A DNA stretch of 6,529 nt from JAABRU01 sp964534335 (GTDB taxonomy: Bacteria > Desulfobacterota > Desulfobacteria > Desulfobacterales > Desulfococcaceae). Location: assembly GCA_964534335.1 (NCBI GenBank), contig CAZHPS010000410.1:1-6529 (forward strand), in the 5' to 3' direction. Below are positions 1 to 5,763 of the stretch, one piece after another. Positions within the stretch are counted from its first letter, which is position 1. Every line of letters begins with the position of its first letter. The notes below the pieces were generated by a model. That model saw nothing but the letters and a program-made list of their open reading frames with translations. It was not told the origin of the DNA and did not search any database. Made by a program: the position numbers and the translations under genes.

Positions 1-661
1 CCGTTTCCATGCCGTAATTGATCGCGTATTTGGCCTGCTCAATGGCAATGGGGCCGGTTTCGCAGATCATGGCAGCCATTTTCCGGCATTCGTCCAGCAA
101 CTGCGCGGGTTCGCAGACCTGATTCACCAGTCCGATGCTCAGAGCTTCCTGTGCATCTACTCTGCGGCCTGTGAAAATCAGTTCCTTTGCCTTGCCTTTG
201 CCCACCAGACGGGGCAGACGCTGGGTTCCGCCCGCGCCCGGAATAATCGCGAGCCGGGTTTCTGTCAGTCCCATAGACGCAGCAGTTGAGGCAATGCGGA
301 TGTCACAGGCCAGAGCCAGTTCGGTTCCGCCGCCCAGTGCAATGCCGTTGACAGCCGCGATGACCGGTTTGGGCAGCAGTTCAATGGAAGTGAACAGATT
401 GCGGATGGTAAAAATAAATTCCTTTACCTGCACAGGTGTCAAAGTGGCACGTTCCTTGAGATCAGCGCCTGCACAAAAGGCTTTTTCCCCCGCGCCTGTG
501 ATGATGATGACACGGATGTCGCTGTTGAAGCGCAGAGCCTCTACCTGATCCCGCAAAGCGCGCAGCAGGGCAAAATTAAAGGAATTCATTATCTCAGGAC
601 GGTGAAGAGTGAGAATGGCCGTCTGGTTTTCTATGGTTGTAAGGAGCAGATTTTCGCTCAT
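1..661 (-). CDS. Enoyl-CoA hydratase/isomerase (crotonase family, AUH/methylglutaconyl-CoA hydratase-like), 3' end outside window
   Basis: A crotonase-fold enzyme that adds water across the double bond of an enoyl-CoA in the cytoplasm. The visible 220 residues start at ATG 659-661 with GGAGA (667-671) five bases upstream; the last ~40 residues of a ~260-residue family member lie beyond the left edge. Seen: CAGADLKER at residues 63-71 (first oxyanion-hole segment), ALGGGTELALACD at 108-120, and GLTETRLAIIPGAGGTQRLP at 131-150. Glu114 and Glu134 align with the two catalytic glutamates of rat mitochondrial hydratase (Glu144, Glu164), so true hydratase activity is expected. The CAGADLKER and ETRLAIIPG stretches resemble human AUH (3-methylglutaconyl-CoA hydratase) more than crotonase; substrate assignment is therefore inference. 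It lies 144 nt downstream of the acyl-CoA dehydrogenase gene on the same strand, which fits consecutive steps of acyl-CoA oxidation. It is open to the window edge without interruption. Confidence 0.93.
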   Translation of the reverse strand, partial: MSENLLLTTIENQTAILTLHRPEIMNSFNFALLRALRDQVEALRFNSDIRVIIITGAGEKAFCAGADLKERATLTPVQVKEFIFTIRNLFTSIELLPKPVIAAVNGIALGGGTELALACDIRIASTAASMGLTETRLAIIPGAGGTQRLPRLVGKGKAKELIFTGRRVDAQEALSIGLVNQVCEPAQLLDECRKMAAMICETGPIAIEQAKYAINYGMET

Positions 662-711
662 AATTTTCTCCAAAAATTTGAAAGTGTAAAGGTTTCGGGT
701 ATCAATTTTGG

Positions 712-795
712 ATAATCCCCTCTTGAGAGGGGGCAGGGGGTGTGTCGGTTCCATGTCTGAACACACCCCTTTATCCCCTCTCAAGAGGGGATTAT
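712..795. repeat. Long inverted repeat (REP/MITE-like palindrome) between the two acyl-CoA genes
   Basis: The arms are 712-745 and 761-795, about 34 bp each and nearly identical as reverse complements, with a 15-nt loop (746-760). Each arm carries its own small palindrome, CCCCTCTTGAGAGGGG, followed by a G-rich stretch and GTGTGT. It begins 10 nt after the dehydrogenase stop and ends 50 nt before the hydratase start. No T-run follows on the minus strand, so a classic intrinsic terminator is unlikely; a repeat element that forms a strong hairpin in the shared transcript is more likely. One arm recurs at 2983-3012, which marks it as a dispersed family. Confidence 0.85.
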
Positions 796-805
796 TGATT
801 GTGTA

Positions 806-1954
806 CTAACAGCCGATATACCGGGAAATCACAAGTCTCTGCACTTCGGATGTGCCTTCGCCTATATCCAGCAGTTTCTGATCCCGGTAGAACCTTTCCA
901 CATTGTAATCCTTCATCAGTCCGTAACCGCCGTGAATCTGCACAGCATGATTGGCAACTCTTCCCATAAGTTCCGAGCAGTAGAGTTTTCCCATTGCAGC
1001 CAGGGTTTCAAAGGGACGGTGATTACTTTTCAGCCAGCAGGCTTTGTAGAGCAGGTTGCGTGCGCATTCAATTTCCATTGCACAGTCTGCCAGTTTAAAG
1101 GCAATGGCCTGGAATTTGCTGATGGGCTGACCAAACTGTTCGCGTTTTTTTGCGTATTTCAGGGCCATTTCATAGGCACCCTGCGCGCCGCCCAGTCCCA
1201 TTGCGCCGATGGAAAGACGTCCGCCGTCCAGCGTTTTGAGCATCTGGTGAAAACCGTCTCCGGGTTTGCCGAGGATGTTTTTCTCCGGAATCCGCACGTC
1301 ATCAAAATAGAGTTCTGCGGTATTGGACGCGCGCCACATCATTTTTTTGTGCATGGGCACTGCTTTGAAGCCTTTCATGCCATGCTCCACAATAAAGCAG
1401 GTGTATTCGGGTTTGCCGTTGGCACGCTTTCCGGTGATGGCCTGCACTGTGACACCCAGAGACAGATCACAGGCTGCATTGGTGATGAAGATTTTGGACC
1501 CGTTCAGCACCCATTCATTTCCGTCTTTCACAGCCGTTGTCTTGCTGCCCCCAGCATCTGAACCTGCTGTGGGTTCTGTAAGTCCGAATCCCCACAAAGC
1601 ATGACCTGTGCAGAGTTTGGGCAGATATTTCTTTTTCTGCTCTTCTGTGCCAAAATAATACAGGGGGCCGATGCCCAGGGAGTTTCCCGCAGCAACTGTG
1701 GCAGCCTGGGAACCGTCCACCCGTGCCACTTCTTCGACAGCAATAATATAGGAAATATAATCCATTCCCTGTCCGCCGTATTCTTCCGGGACAAACATGC
1801 CGAACAGACCGATTTCCCCCATTTTCTTTGTCAGATCAACAGAAAATTCCTCTTTTTCGTCCAGTTCCAGGGCCAGCGGAGCGATTTCGCTTTCCGCAAA
1901 TTTCCGGACTTCCCTGCGGATCATTTCCTGTTCTTTATTCAAATCAAAGTCCAC
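806..1954 (-). CDS. Acyl-CoA dehydrogenase (FAD-dependent)
   Basis: Oxidises an acyl-CoA to the trans-2-enoyl-CoA, passing electrons through FAD to electron-transfer flavoprotein; cytoplasmic. It has 382 residues, the usual family length. The start is GTG at 1952-1954 with AGGAGG (1959-1964) four bases upstream, giving the typical VDFDLNKEQ N-terminus; an in-frame ATG at 2008 would add 18 atypical residues with no ribosome site. Seen (numbered from GTG): GLTEPTAGSDAGG at 124-136 (first family signature), QFGQPISKFQ at 273-282 (FAD/dimer region), QIHGGYGLMKDYNVERF at 339-355 (second signature), and GEGTSEVQR at 365-373, whose Glu366 matches the catalytic base of short-chain acyl-CoA dehydrogenase (Glu368). 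Isovaleryl-CoA dehydrogenases have Gly there, so that activity is disfavoured. Chain-length specificity cannot be read from sequence. A TetR-type operator lies upstream, and an enoyl-CoA hydratase gene follows. Confidence 0.95.
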   Translation of the reverse strand: MDFDLNKEQEMIRREVRKFAESEIAPLALELDEKEEFSVDLTKKMGEIGLFGMFVPEEYGGQGMDYISYIIAVEEVARVDGSQAATVAAGNSLGIGPLYYFGTEEQKKKYLPKLCTGHALWGFGLTEPTAGSDAGGSKTTAVKDGNEWVLNGSKIFITNAACDLSLGVTVQAITGKRANGKPEYTCFIVEHGMKGFKAVPMHKKMMWRASNTAELYFDDVRIPEKNILGKPGDGFHQMLKTLDGGRLSIGAMGLGGAQGAYEMALKYAKKREQFGQPISKFQAIAFKLADCAMEIECARNLLYKACWLKSNHRPFETLAAMGKLYCSELMGRVANHAVQIHGGYGLMKDYNVERFYRDQKLLDIGEGTSEVQRLVISRYIGC

Positions 1955-2023
1955 AGTACCTCCTTTGGGAATGGCAGATAATAAATAATAAAGAGTTATA
2001 ATATTCATCCAGTCGCTTAAGAT

Positions 2024-2061
2024 ATAATATCCTGTCTGTTTACCGACCGGTCGTTAGGTAA
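2024..2061 (-). promoter_or_regulatory. Probable promoter with TetR-type palindromic operator upstream of the acyl-CoA dehydrogenase
   Basis: CGACCGGTCG at 2044-2053 is a perfect 10-bp palindrome, extended by further matching bases (TA at 2041-2042 against TA at 2055-2056). A second overlapping pair, TTACC (2040-2044) and GGTAA (2057-2061), surrounds it. On the minus strand TATTAT (2029-2024) is a good -10, and the palindrome falls where the -35 would be. The arrangement suggests repression by a TetR-family acyl-CoA-responsive regulator, the common control for such operons; no regulator gene is in the window. The palindrome is observed; binding and promoter use are inferred. Confidence 0.5.
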
Positions 2062-2141
2062 GTTTCCTCTCTATTGCATGGAAAAAATCATTTGTCAAGA
2101 TAAAAATTTTCCTGACTGGACAAAAGGGAAATTTTATGATA

Positions 2142-2303
2142 TACTGTTTTAACTTTGGTTTTTTATGGCACAGAAATTGCGTGTTGCCGGGAACATGTTT
2201 TTTTAGCCTGTCCGGAGGATTTTTCAGGTCAGAAAGGATGATTTTTTCCCGTCCGGACCGCATTGCAAAAATCATGCCCCCAAAAACCAAAGTTGAAACA
2301 TTA
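2142..2303 (+). mobile_element. 162-bp MITE, copy 1 (TA-flanked, Tc1/mariner-IS630 style)
   Basis: The element is bounded by TA (2140-2141 and 2304-2305) and has terminal inverted repeats beginning TACTGTTTTAACTTTGG on the left and TAATGTTTCAACTTTGG (read inward) on the right. It is exactly the same length as the copy at 5809-5970, lies in the opposite orientation, and differs at roughly 18 positions by eye (about 89% identity). It encodes no transposase, so it must be mobilised in trans; the TA target is typical of IS630/Tc1-mariner transposases. In this copy the frame starting YCFNFGFLWH is open right through, as it is in copy 2. Confidence 0.88.
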
Positions 2304-2321
2304 TATGCGTCTCCAAAGTTT

Positions 2322-2348
2322 TTTGGTTTTTTCCTGCACCAAAATTGC
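2322..2348 (+). repeat. Possible decayed fragment of a MITE terminus
   Basis: TTTGGTTTTTT, then a few differing bases, then GCACC and AAAATTGC follow the order seen at the left end of the two full MITE copies. The T-rich composition makes a chance match possible. It begins 16 nt after the TA flanking copy 1. Confidence 0.3.
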
Positions 2349-2358
2349 TTTAAGTCTA

Positions 2359-2377
2359 ATACTGATTCTACATTGAA
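2359..2377 (-). repeat. Degenerate 19-bp motif, copy a
   Basis: Reads ATACTGATTCTACATTGAA on the plus strand, the reverse complement of the motif TTCAATGGAGAATCAGTAT with one change. It is one of six related copies in 2359-3041. Confidence 0.6.
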
Positions 2378-2409
2378 AGTATAATTATCAAACACCTCTC
2401 AGGACGGGA

Positions 2410-2457
2410 TTGTATAAATTCAATGGAGAATCAGTATAATACCGAATCGCCAATGAA
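2410..2457. repeat. Paired inverted copies (b and c) of the 19-bp motif, with promoter-like spacing
   Basis: Copy b (2419-2437) and the inverted copy c (2439-2457) match at about 15 of 19 positions as reverse complements and abut with one base between, forming an imperfect palindrome. Copy b also provides TTGTAT (2410-2415) and TATAAT (2435-2440) separated by 19 bases, which looks like a weak sigma-70 promoter built into the repeat. Confidence 0.6.
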
Positions 2458-2479
2458 GACATGCTTTTAAAAATAGCAA

Positions 2480-2501
2480 TTTTCTGTAATTAAACAGAAA
2501 A
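2480..2501. other. A/T-rich stem-loop
   Basis: TTTTCTGT (2480-2487) and ACAGAAAA (2494-2501) form a perfect 8-bp stem with a 6-base loop. It is followed by an A tract and T tract (2498-2513). It could act as curved or UP-element DNA for the promoter-like site just downstream, or as a weak terminator; the A bases between stem and T tract argue against the latter. Confidence 0.4.
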
Positions 2502-2512
2502 AAAATTTTTTA

Positions 2513-2543
2513 TTGTATAAATTCAATAGCGATTTGGTATAAG
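2513..2543 (+). promoter_or_regulatory. Possible promoter of the small Gly-rich gene, overlapping motif copy d
   Basis: TTGTAT (2513-2518) and TATAAG (2538-2543) are 19 bases apart, the same layout as at 2410-2440, and the motif copy TTCAATAGCGATTTGGTAT occupies 2522-2540. An A/T tract lies directly upstream. The gene start at 2640 is about 97 nt downstream. The 19-base spacer is longer than ideal, so this is only a candidate. Confidence 0.35.
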
Positions 2544-2639
2544 ATAAGGGCATCCGGATTCAGATTATAAGAATTTGTTCCAGCTTTTGGAAAAAGCAAA
2601 ATGGGATCGGTATATATTTTTTTAACGAAAGGTGGGCTT

Positions 2640-2855
2640 ATGAAAAAAGAGGTGATCAAGGCTGGTTCTGCGGCTGCCGGATGTGCAGCACTCGGATACG
2701 GTGCTGTTACCGCAACGGGAATGACAGCAGCCGGTATGGTTGGCGGAGGTGCTGGAATTGGTGCTGCCGCGGGACCGGTAGGAGCATTTGCCGGTGCAGT
2801 CGTCGGACTTGCAGCTTATGGTATTTATCAGGTATTCAAGTCGGATAGCAAATAA
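2640..2855 (+). CDS. Small Gly/Ala-rich hydrophobic protein, glycine-zipper-like, function unknown
   Basis: A 71-residue protein starting at ATG 2640-2642, chosen because AAAGGTGG lies just upstream at 2628-2635; an upstream ATG at 2601 in the same frame has no ribosome site. After a short basic start (MKKEVIK), residues 8-65 are nearly all Gly, Ala, Val, Thr, Met, Ile and Leu, with many GxxxG/AxxxG spacings (for instance the stretches around GGGAGIGAAAG and GPVGAFAGAVVG), and a charged C-terminal tail FKSDSK. This pattern suggests two tightly packed membrane helices, as in glycine-zipper proteins, some small toxins and pore formers. There is no double-glycine leader or obvious export signal and no recognised family. 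It stands alone among repeats, on the strand opposite to the neighbouring main genes. The coding call rests on composition and the ribosome site; function is unassigned. Confidence 0.72.
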   Translation: MKKEVIKAGSAAAGCAALGYGAVTATGMTAAGMVGGGAGIGAAAGPVGAFAGAVVGLAAYGIYQVFKSDSK

Positions 2856-2898
2856 TTATTGGCGAATCTGATAAACAAATTGTCAGAGAAATTGACAG

Positions 2899-2950
2899 AG
2901 AATCAATTGGTTGATTCTGATATTCCTCTCGTCAAGTGAGAGGAGTATCA
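2899..2950. other. Two back-to-back stem-loops after the Gly-rich gene
   Basis: First hairpin: AGAATCAA (2899-2906), loop TTGG, TTGATTCT (2911-2918). Second: TGATATTCCTCTC (2918-2930), 7-base loop, GAGAGGAGTATCA (2938-2950), 13 pairs with one G-T type mismatch. They start 43 nt after the stop codon of the small gene and may end or stabilise its transcript, though no T-run follows. Confidence 0.5.
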
Positions 2951-2954
2951 TAGC

Positions 2955-3041
2955 AATTCTCCGTTGAAAATATACTTATGAAACACACCCCTGCCCCTCT
3001 CAAGAGGGGATTTTCTGAAAAAATCAATGGAGAATCGGTAT
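2955..3041. repeat. Composite repeat: motif copies e and f flanking one arm of the 712-795 palindrome family
   Basis: The reversed motif copy e (around 2955-2968, ATTCTCCGTTGAA) and the forward copy f (3024-3041, TCAATGGAGAATCGGTAT) are inverted relative to each other. Between them, 2983-3012 carries ACACACCCC, CCCCTCTCAAGAGGGG and ATT, the same order as the right arm at 761-793. This looks like one repeat nested in another, or a small composite element with the motif as its ends. Confidence 0.6.
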
Positions 3042-3188
3042 CAGGTTCTGGCAAAATATCTGAAAGACAGGAAAGAACGCACACTTACACTCGCAGAAGT
3101 AAGAACCCTGAAAAATATCATCAGAGTTCCTGCTTTTTCCATTGAACAGATGCACAAAATTGATGAAATGACAAAAAAATGGATATGA
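3027..3188 (+). pseudogene. Short ORF, probably the 3' remnant of a broken gene
   Basis: A 53-codon frame from ATG 3027 to TGA 3186-3188. Residues 5-53 look like real protein: charged and helical, with KYLKDRKERTLTLAEVRTLK and then SIEQMHKIDEMTKKWI. The first four codons (MENR) and the start codon come from the repeated motif copy f, and there is no ribosome site, so the reading suggests a gene whose 5' part was lost or replaced at the repeat boundary. The KYLKDRK...R.L pattern and the closing M.KIDE recall the C-terminal tail of some type ISP/IIG restriction-modification methyltransferases; this is from memory and weak. It converges on the adaptor gene that ends at 3219. Confidence 0.4.
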
Positions 3189-3218
3189 ATTTCAGTCCGC
3201 CTTTGCAGAATGCTGAAA

Positions 3219-4850
3219 TCAGAATCCTGTCACTGTCCGCAGAATAATCAGGGGTTTGCGCAGGATCTGCCATCCCATGAAAGTGGAATCCCCAAATATT
3301 TTTACTGTTCCCTTCTGTCCGGGCCTTGCCTCAGGCGCGTCTCCCACCCATATTGCCTCCACCAGAACAGAGGGAATCTGCTCTTCAGATATTTTCATTT
3401 CAAAACCCACACGGGTAATCACTGCAGGGAGATTTCTCAGAGGATTGCTGTCAAGCCGGACACTTACCTGTGCCCCGGTTTTGATAAATCCCACATCACC
3501 GGCCGGAACCATGATACGGAGTTTGGTCTGCTCCGGATCTGCCACACTCATCACAGCCTGTCCGGTCTGCAAAGCTGCGCCGATCAGGGCATCCGGATCA
3601 TCAAGCACAATCACGCCGGGTCTGGCCGTGTGCACATCTGCTCTGGCCCGCTGTCTGGCAAAAAACTGTGCATCAGCCTCTGCCCGCTGCACTTCCAGTT
3701 CCTGAACCGGGGTTTCCGCGCGTGCTTCCGGATCCTTGTGGGACGCGCCTTCCAGACGGATCAGCTTGGCTTTTGCCACAGCCACATTCCGGTGTGCCTC
3801 ATCCAGACGTTTGTCCAGCACCCGTGCATCATAGCGGAACAGCAGCTCCCCGTTTTTCACCCACTGACCGGGCCGAACCAGCAGTTCTTTGAGTATGCCG
3901 TCCATAGGCGCAAAAATATGATGGGGCTGATCCGGCATGACACGGGCCGGGGCAGTTACCGATGAGGTTACAGGCAGGGCCAGAAACATCAGAACAGCAG
4001 CGAGCAGGGCGATTCGGGAAAACAGTCCGCTGGATCGGGTTTCATTTTTTGTCCGTTCCAGACCATGTCCGAGGAAAAGTGCGGCATGCTGTAGCAGTTC
4101 AATATCCCCTTTTTCCCAGGGCTGATTCTGCCACCGCTCCAGCCACATGGCATAAAGGGGAAAATTTTTTTCCTCATGGTTTAAGCGCAGGGGCAGCCAC
4201 AGAATACGGGTTCCGCCCATATTCTGCTGGATTTTCCAAAGATGTGGAACACTGTGCTTTGCCTCATCTGGTATAAGGGGAACCACAACGGTTTCCTGGC
4301 GTCCCCTGTACCGATCCCGCACAGATTCCACTGCATCCGCAAAGGAACTGTCCTGGGCAGCTATTCCGCCTCCGGTGACAGCGACAATGGGGTTTCTTCC
4401 CTTAAGGCGCACCAGAACCGCCCGATCCACCCGCACCACTTCAGATATGCGGTTGACAGCAAGCGCGGCCGCCTCCTGGGGCAGGGAAGTGGAAAATACT
4501 GCCGAACAGAAGCGTATAAAACGCGCAAGAATGATCTGTCGGGGATCTGCGCCTGCCTGAGGCGCCTGAGGCGGGGGTGACTGAACAGAACCGGAGCCAG
4601 CCTCTCCGTCAGAAGCAGCAGACTGATCAGGCCTGCGGTTCCCATTCTTTTGGGGAGCGGCTTTTGCCTGCCTGTTTTCAGAAGAATTCTGCTGTTCTCT
4701 GCGATCTGTACGGGGAACCAGCCGGATTTCAATCTTTTTTTTCTCCGGCAGGCCAGACGTATCCGCAGGAAGAGAGGATTTTTCCGCCTCTGCCGGATTT
4801 CCGGATGCAGATGGCTGCCCTGTCTCCCTGTTCGGATCTGCTGCGCCCAT
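3219..4850 (-). CDS. HlyD/MFP-type membrane-fusion adaptor with large N-terminal cytoplasmic GAF-like region
   Basis: A membrane-anchored periplasmic adaptor of 543 residues from ATG 4850. A TTG at 4880 in frame (553 residues) is an alternative: it overlaps the upstream gene by 11 nt and has AAGGGGG nine bases before it, whereas the ATG has no clear site. Numbered from ATG: 1-100 is low complexity (Pro, Ala, Gln, charged) and probably disordered; 105-265 resembles a GAF domain, ending in the pattern PWEKGDIELLQHAALFLGHG; 276-298 is the single membrane helix; 311-341 (around APMDGILKELLVRPGQWVKN) is the first lipoyl/biotinyl-like half-motif; 342-406 is an alpha-hairpin; 407-485 contains the second half-motif (GQAVMSVADPEQTKLRIMVP) and start of the beta-barrel. 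GAF-like region inside and adaptor outside the inner membrane is the inferred topology. Ordinary HlyD proteins have only a short cytoplasmic N-terminus. No transporter, M50 protease or outer-membrane gene is next to it in the window. Confidence 0.88.
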   Translation of the reverse strand: MGAADPNRETGQPSASGNPAEAEKSSLPADTSGLPEKKKIEIRLVPRTDRREQQNSSENRQAKAAPQKNGNRRPDQSAASDGEAGSGSVQSPPPQAPQAGADPRQIILARFIRFCSAVFSTSLPQEAAALAVNRISEVVRVDRAVLVRLKGRNPIVAVTGGGIAAQDSSFADAVESVRDRYRGRQETVVVPLIPDEAKHSVPHLWKIQQNMGGTRILWLPLRLNHEEKNFPLYAMWLERWQNQPWEKGDIELLQHAALFLGHGLERTKNETRSSGLFSRIALLAAVLMFLALPVTSSVTAPARVMPDQPHHIFAPMDGILKELLVRPGQWVKNGELLFRYDARVLDKRLDEAHRNVAVAKAKLIRLEGASHKDPEARAETPVQELEVQRAEADAQFFARQRARADVHTARPGVIVLDDPDALIGAALQTGQAVMSVADPEQTKLRIMVPAGDVGFIKTGAQVSVRLDSNPLRNLPAVITRVGFEMKISEEQIPSVLVEAIWVGDAPEARPGQKGTVKIFGDSTFMGWQILRKPLIILRTVTGF

Positions 4851-4869
4851 AACAGTGAATGATGGCGGT

Positions 4870-5715
4870 TTACGGCTCAATGCGGACTTCCCCCTTCATG
4901 CCGGGCAGCAGGTTTGTATCACCTTTTTCCACTGTCCAGATGACCTGGGCAGTATTGCTCCGTTCATCCACTTCAGGAGCTACGGCCATAACCTTTCCCC
5001 TGACTTCGGCATTCAGATCTGTGACAAAAAGGGTGTGGACACTGTCTTTTTTCAACTGTACTGCCAGATGCGCGGGAATATTGGCAACCGCCCGGATCGT
5101 ATCCAGATTCACCACATCCACCACAGGCTGACCTTCGGTCACCCATTCGTGTGCCTGTACATGGCGGCGTACCACCATGCAGTTGAAGGGCGCGGAAATT
5201 GTGGATTTTCCGATCTGACGGCGGAAAATGTCAATATCTGTCCGGGTCACATCCTGTTCCATTTTGGATTTTGCCAGGTCATCATTGGTGGCCAGTCCCT
5301 GCTGCTTGAGATTGGTCAGATCTTTTACCTGAACCTCCAGATGGCGCAGGGCCAGTTCACTGCGTTTCTTTTTCAAAGCAAGATCGCCAATATCCACAGT
5401 GGCAATGACAGCATTTTTTTTGACATTATCCCCGACATCATATTTTATGCTTGTCAGGGAACCGGCCAGTCCCGCAGATAGCACTGCCTTCTGTTTTGCC
5501 TCAAACATCACAGGATATGCCTTGTAAGCCTCCTCAGCTCCTGCCTCATCGTCTGCGGCTTCCTCAGCAGTTGCAGGTACAGGATCAGATACTGTTCCGG
5601 GCTTTGCACCCGGATCATTTTCCACTGTTTCCGCTCCTGTTTCCCGCATGATCGGGCAGATAAGCAGAAACAGGACAAAAGAGACAACAAGCGTTTTTGT
5701 GAAAAAGCCTTTCAT
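4870..5715 (-). CDS. Periplasmic adaptor subunit, RND/HlyD membrane-fusion family
   Basis: A 281-residue adaptor that would link an inner-membrane partner to other envelope components. The start is ATG 5713-5715 with GGAGG (5721-5725) five bases upstream; a longer frame from 5757 adds 14 residues without a ribosome site and would destroy the signal peptide. Residues 1-28 are a signal peptide (KTLVVSFVLFLLI core, likely cut near GAE); the Cys20 context (LLIC) is not a good lipobox. Residues 30-65 form an acidic Ala/Glu/Asp-rich linker. Residues 77-108 (GSLTSIKYDVGDNVKKNAVI) are the first lipoyl half-motif, 112-170 an alpha-hairpin, 171-205 the second half-motif (STISAPFNCMVVRRHV), then the beta-barrel, ending LPGMKGEVRIEP, a usual MFP close. 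It is followed after 19 nt (or with an 11-nt overlap) by the second adaptor, so the two are probably made together. The restored hepT stop would lie 22 nt upstream. Confidence 0.92.
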   Translation of the reverse strand: MKGFFTKTLVVSFVLFLLICPIMRETGAETVENDPGAKPGTVSDPVPATAEEAADDEAGAEEAYKAYPVMFEAKQKAVLSAGLAGSLTSIKYDVGDNVKKNAVIATVDIGDLALKKKRSELALRHLEVQVKDLTNLKQQGLATNDDLAKSKMEQDVTRTDIDIFRRQIGKSTISAPFNCMVVRRHVQAHEWVTEGQPVVDVVNLDTIRAVANIPAHLAVQLKKDSVHTLFVTDLNAEVRGKVMAVAPEVDERSNTAQVIWTVEKGDTNLLPGMKGEVRIEP

Positions 5716-5763
5716 TTTTTCCTCCGTTTTTTCAAAATTATATGCACTTTCCGACAAATGACT

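Larger units (their letters stand above)
1955..2639. other. 685-bp non-coding stretch filled with repeats and regulatory-looking sequence
   Basis: Between the acyl-CoA dehydrogenase start and the small Gly-rich ORF there is no convincing gene. It holds the operator/promoter (2024-2061), a 162-bp MITE (2142-2303), a possible decayed MITE end (2322-2348), four copies of a ~19-bp degenerate motif (2359-2540), an A/T-rich stem-loop (2480-2501) and promoter-like sites. Short open frames on both strands across 2054-2395 coincide with the MITE and do not look like independent genes. I see nothing identifiable in 2062-2139. Confidence 0.75.

Noticed and set aside
135..548. 137-codon open frame on the plus strand
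   Set aside because: Antisense to the enoyl-CoA hydratase with both catalytic Glu residues.
712..795. Reading the long inverted repeat as an intrinsic terminator
   Set aside because: No T-run follows on either strand, and the arm is a dispersed repeat found again at 2983-3012.
932..1561. 209-codon open frame on the plus strand
   Set aside because: Antisense to the acyl-CoA dehydrogenase, which has complete family motifs.
2054..2395. Open frames on both strands across MITE copy 1
   Set aside because: They owe their length to the stop-free MITE; flanking codons show no protein-like pattern or ribosome site.
2359..3041. CRISPR array from the repeated ~19-bp motifs
   Set aside because: Copies are degenerate, in both orientations and irregularly spaced, with no cas genes.
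3189..3219. Stem ATTTCAG/CTGAAAT between convergent ends as a bidirectional terminator
   Set aside because: Only 7 bp with a 17-base loop and no T-tract; too weak to call.
3210..3965. 251-codon open frame on the plus strand
   Set aside because: Antisense shadow of the GAF-containing adaptor; composition (His/Cys/Ser-rich) is not protein-like and there is no ribosome site.
4855..5481. 208-codon open frame on the plus strand
   Set aside because: Lies opposite the first adaptor, whose signal peptide and MFP motifs are clear; no family resemblance.
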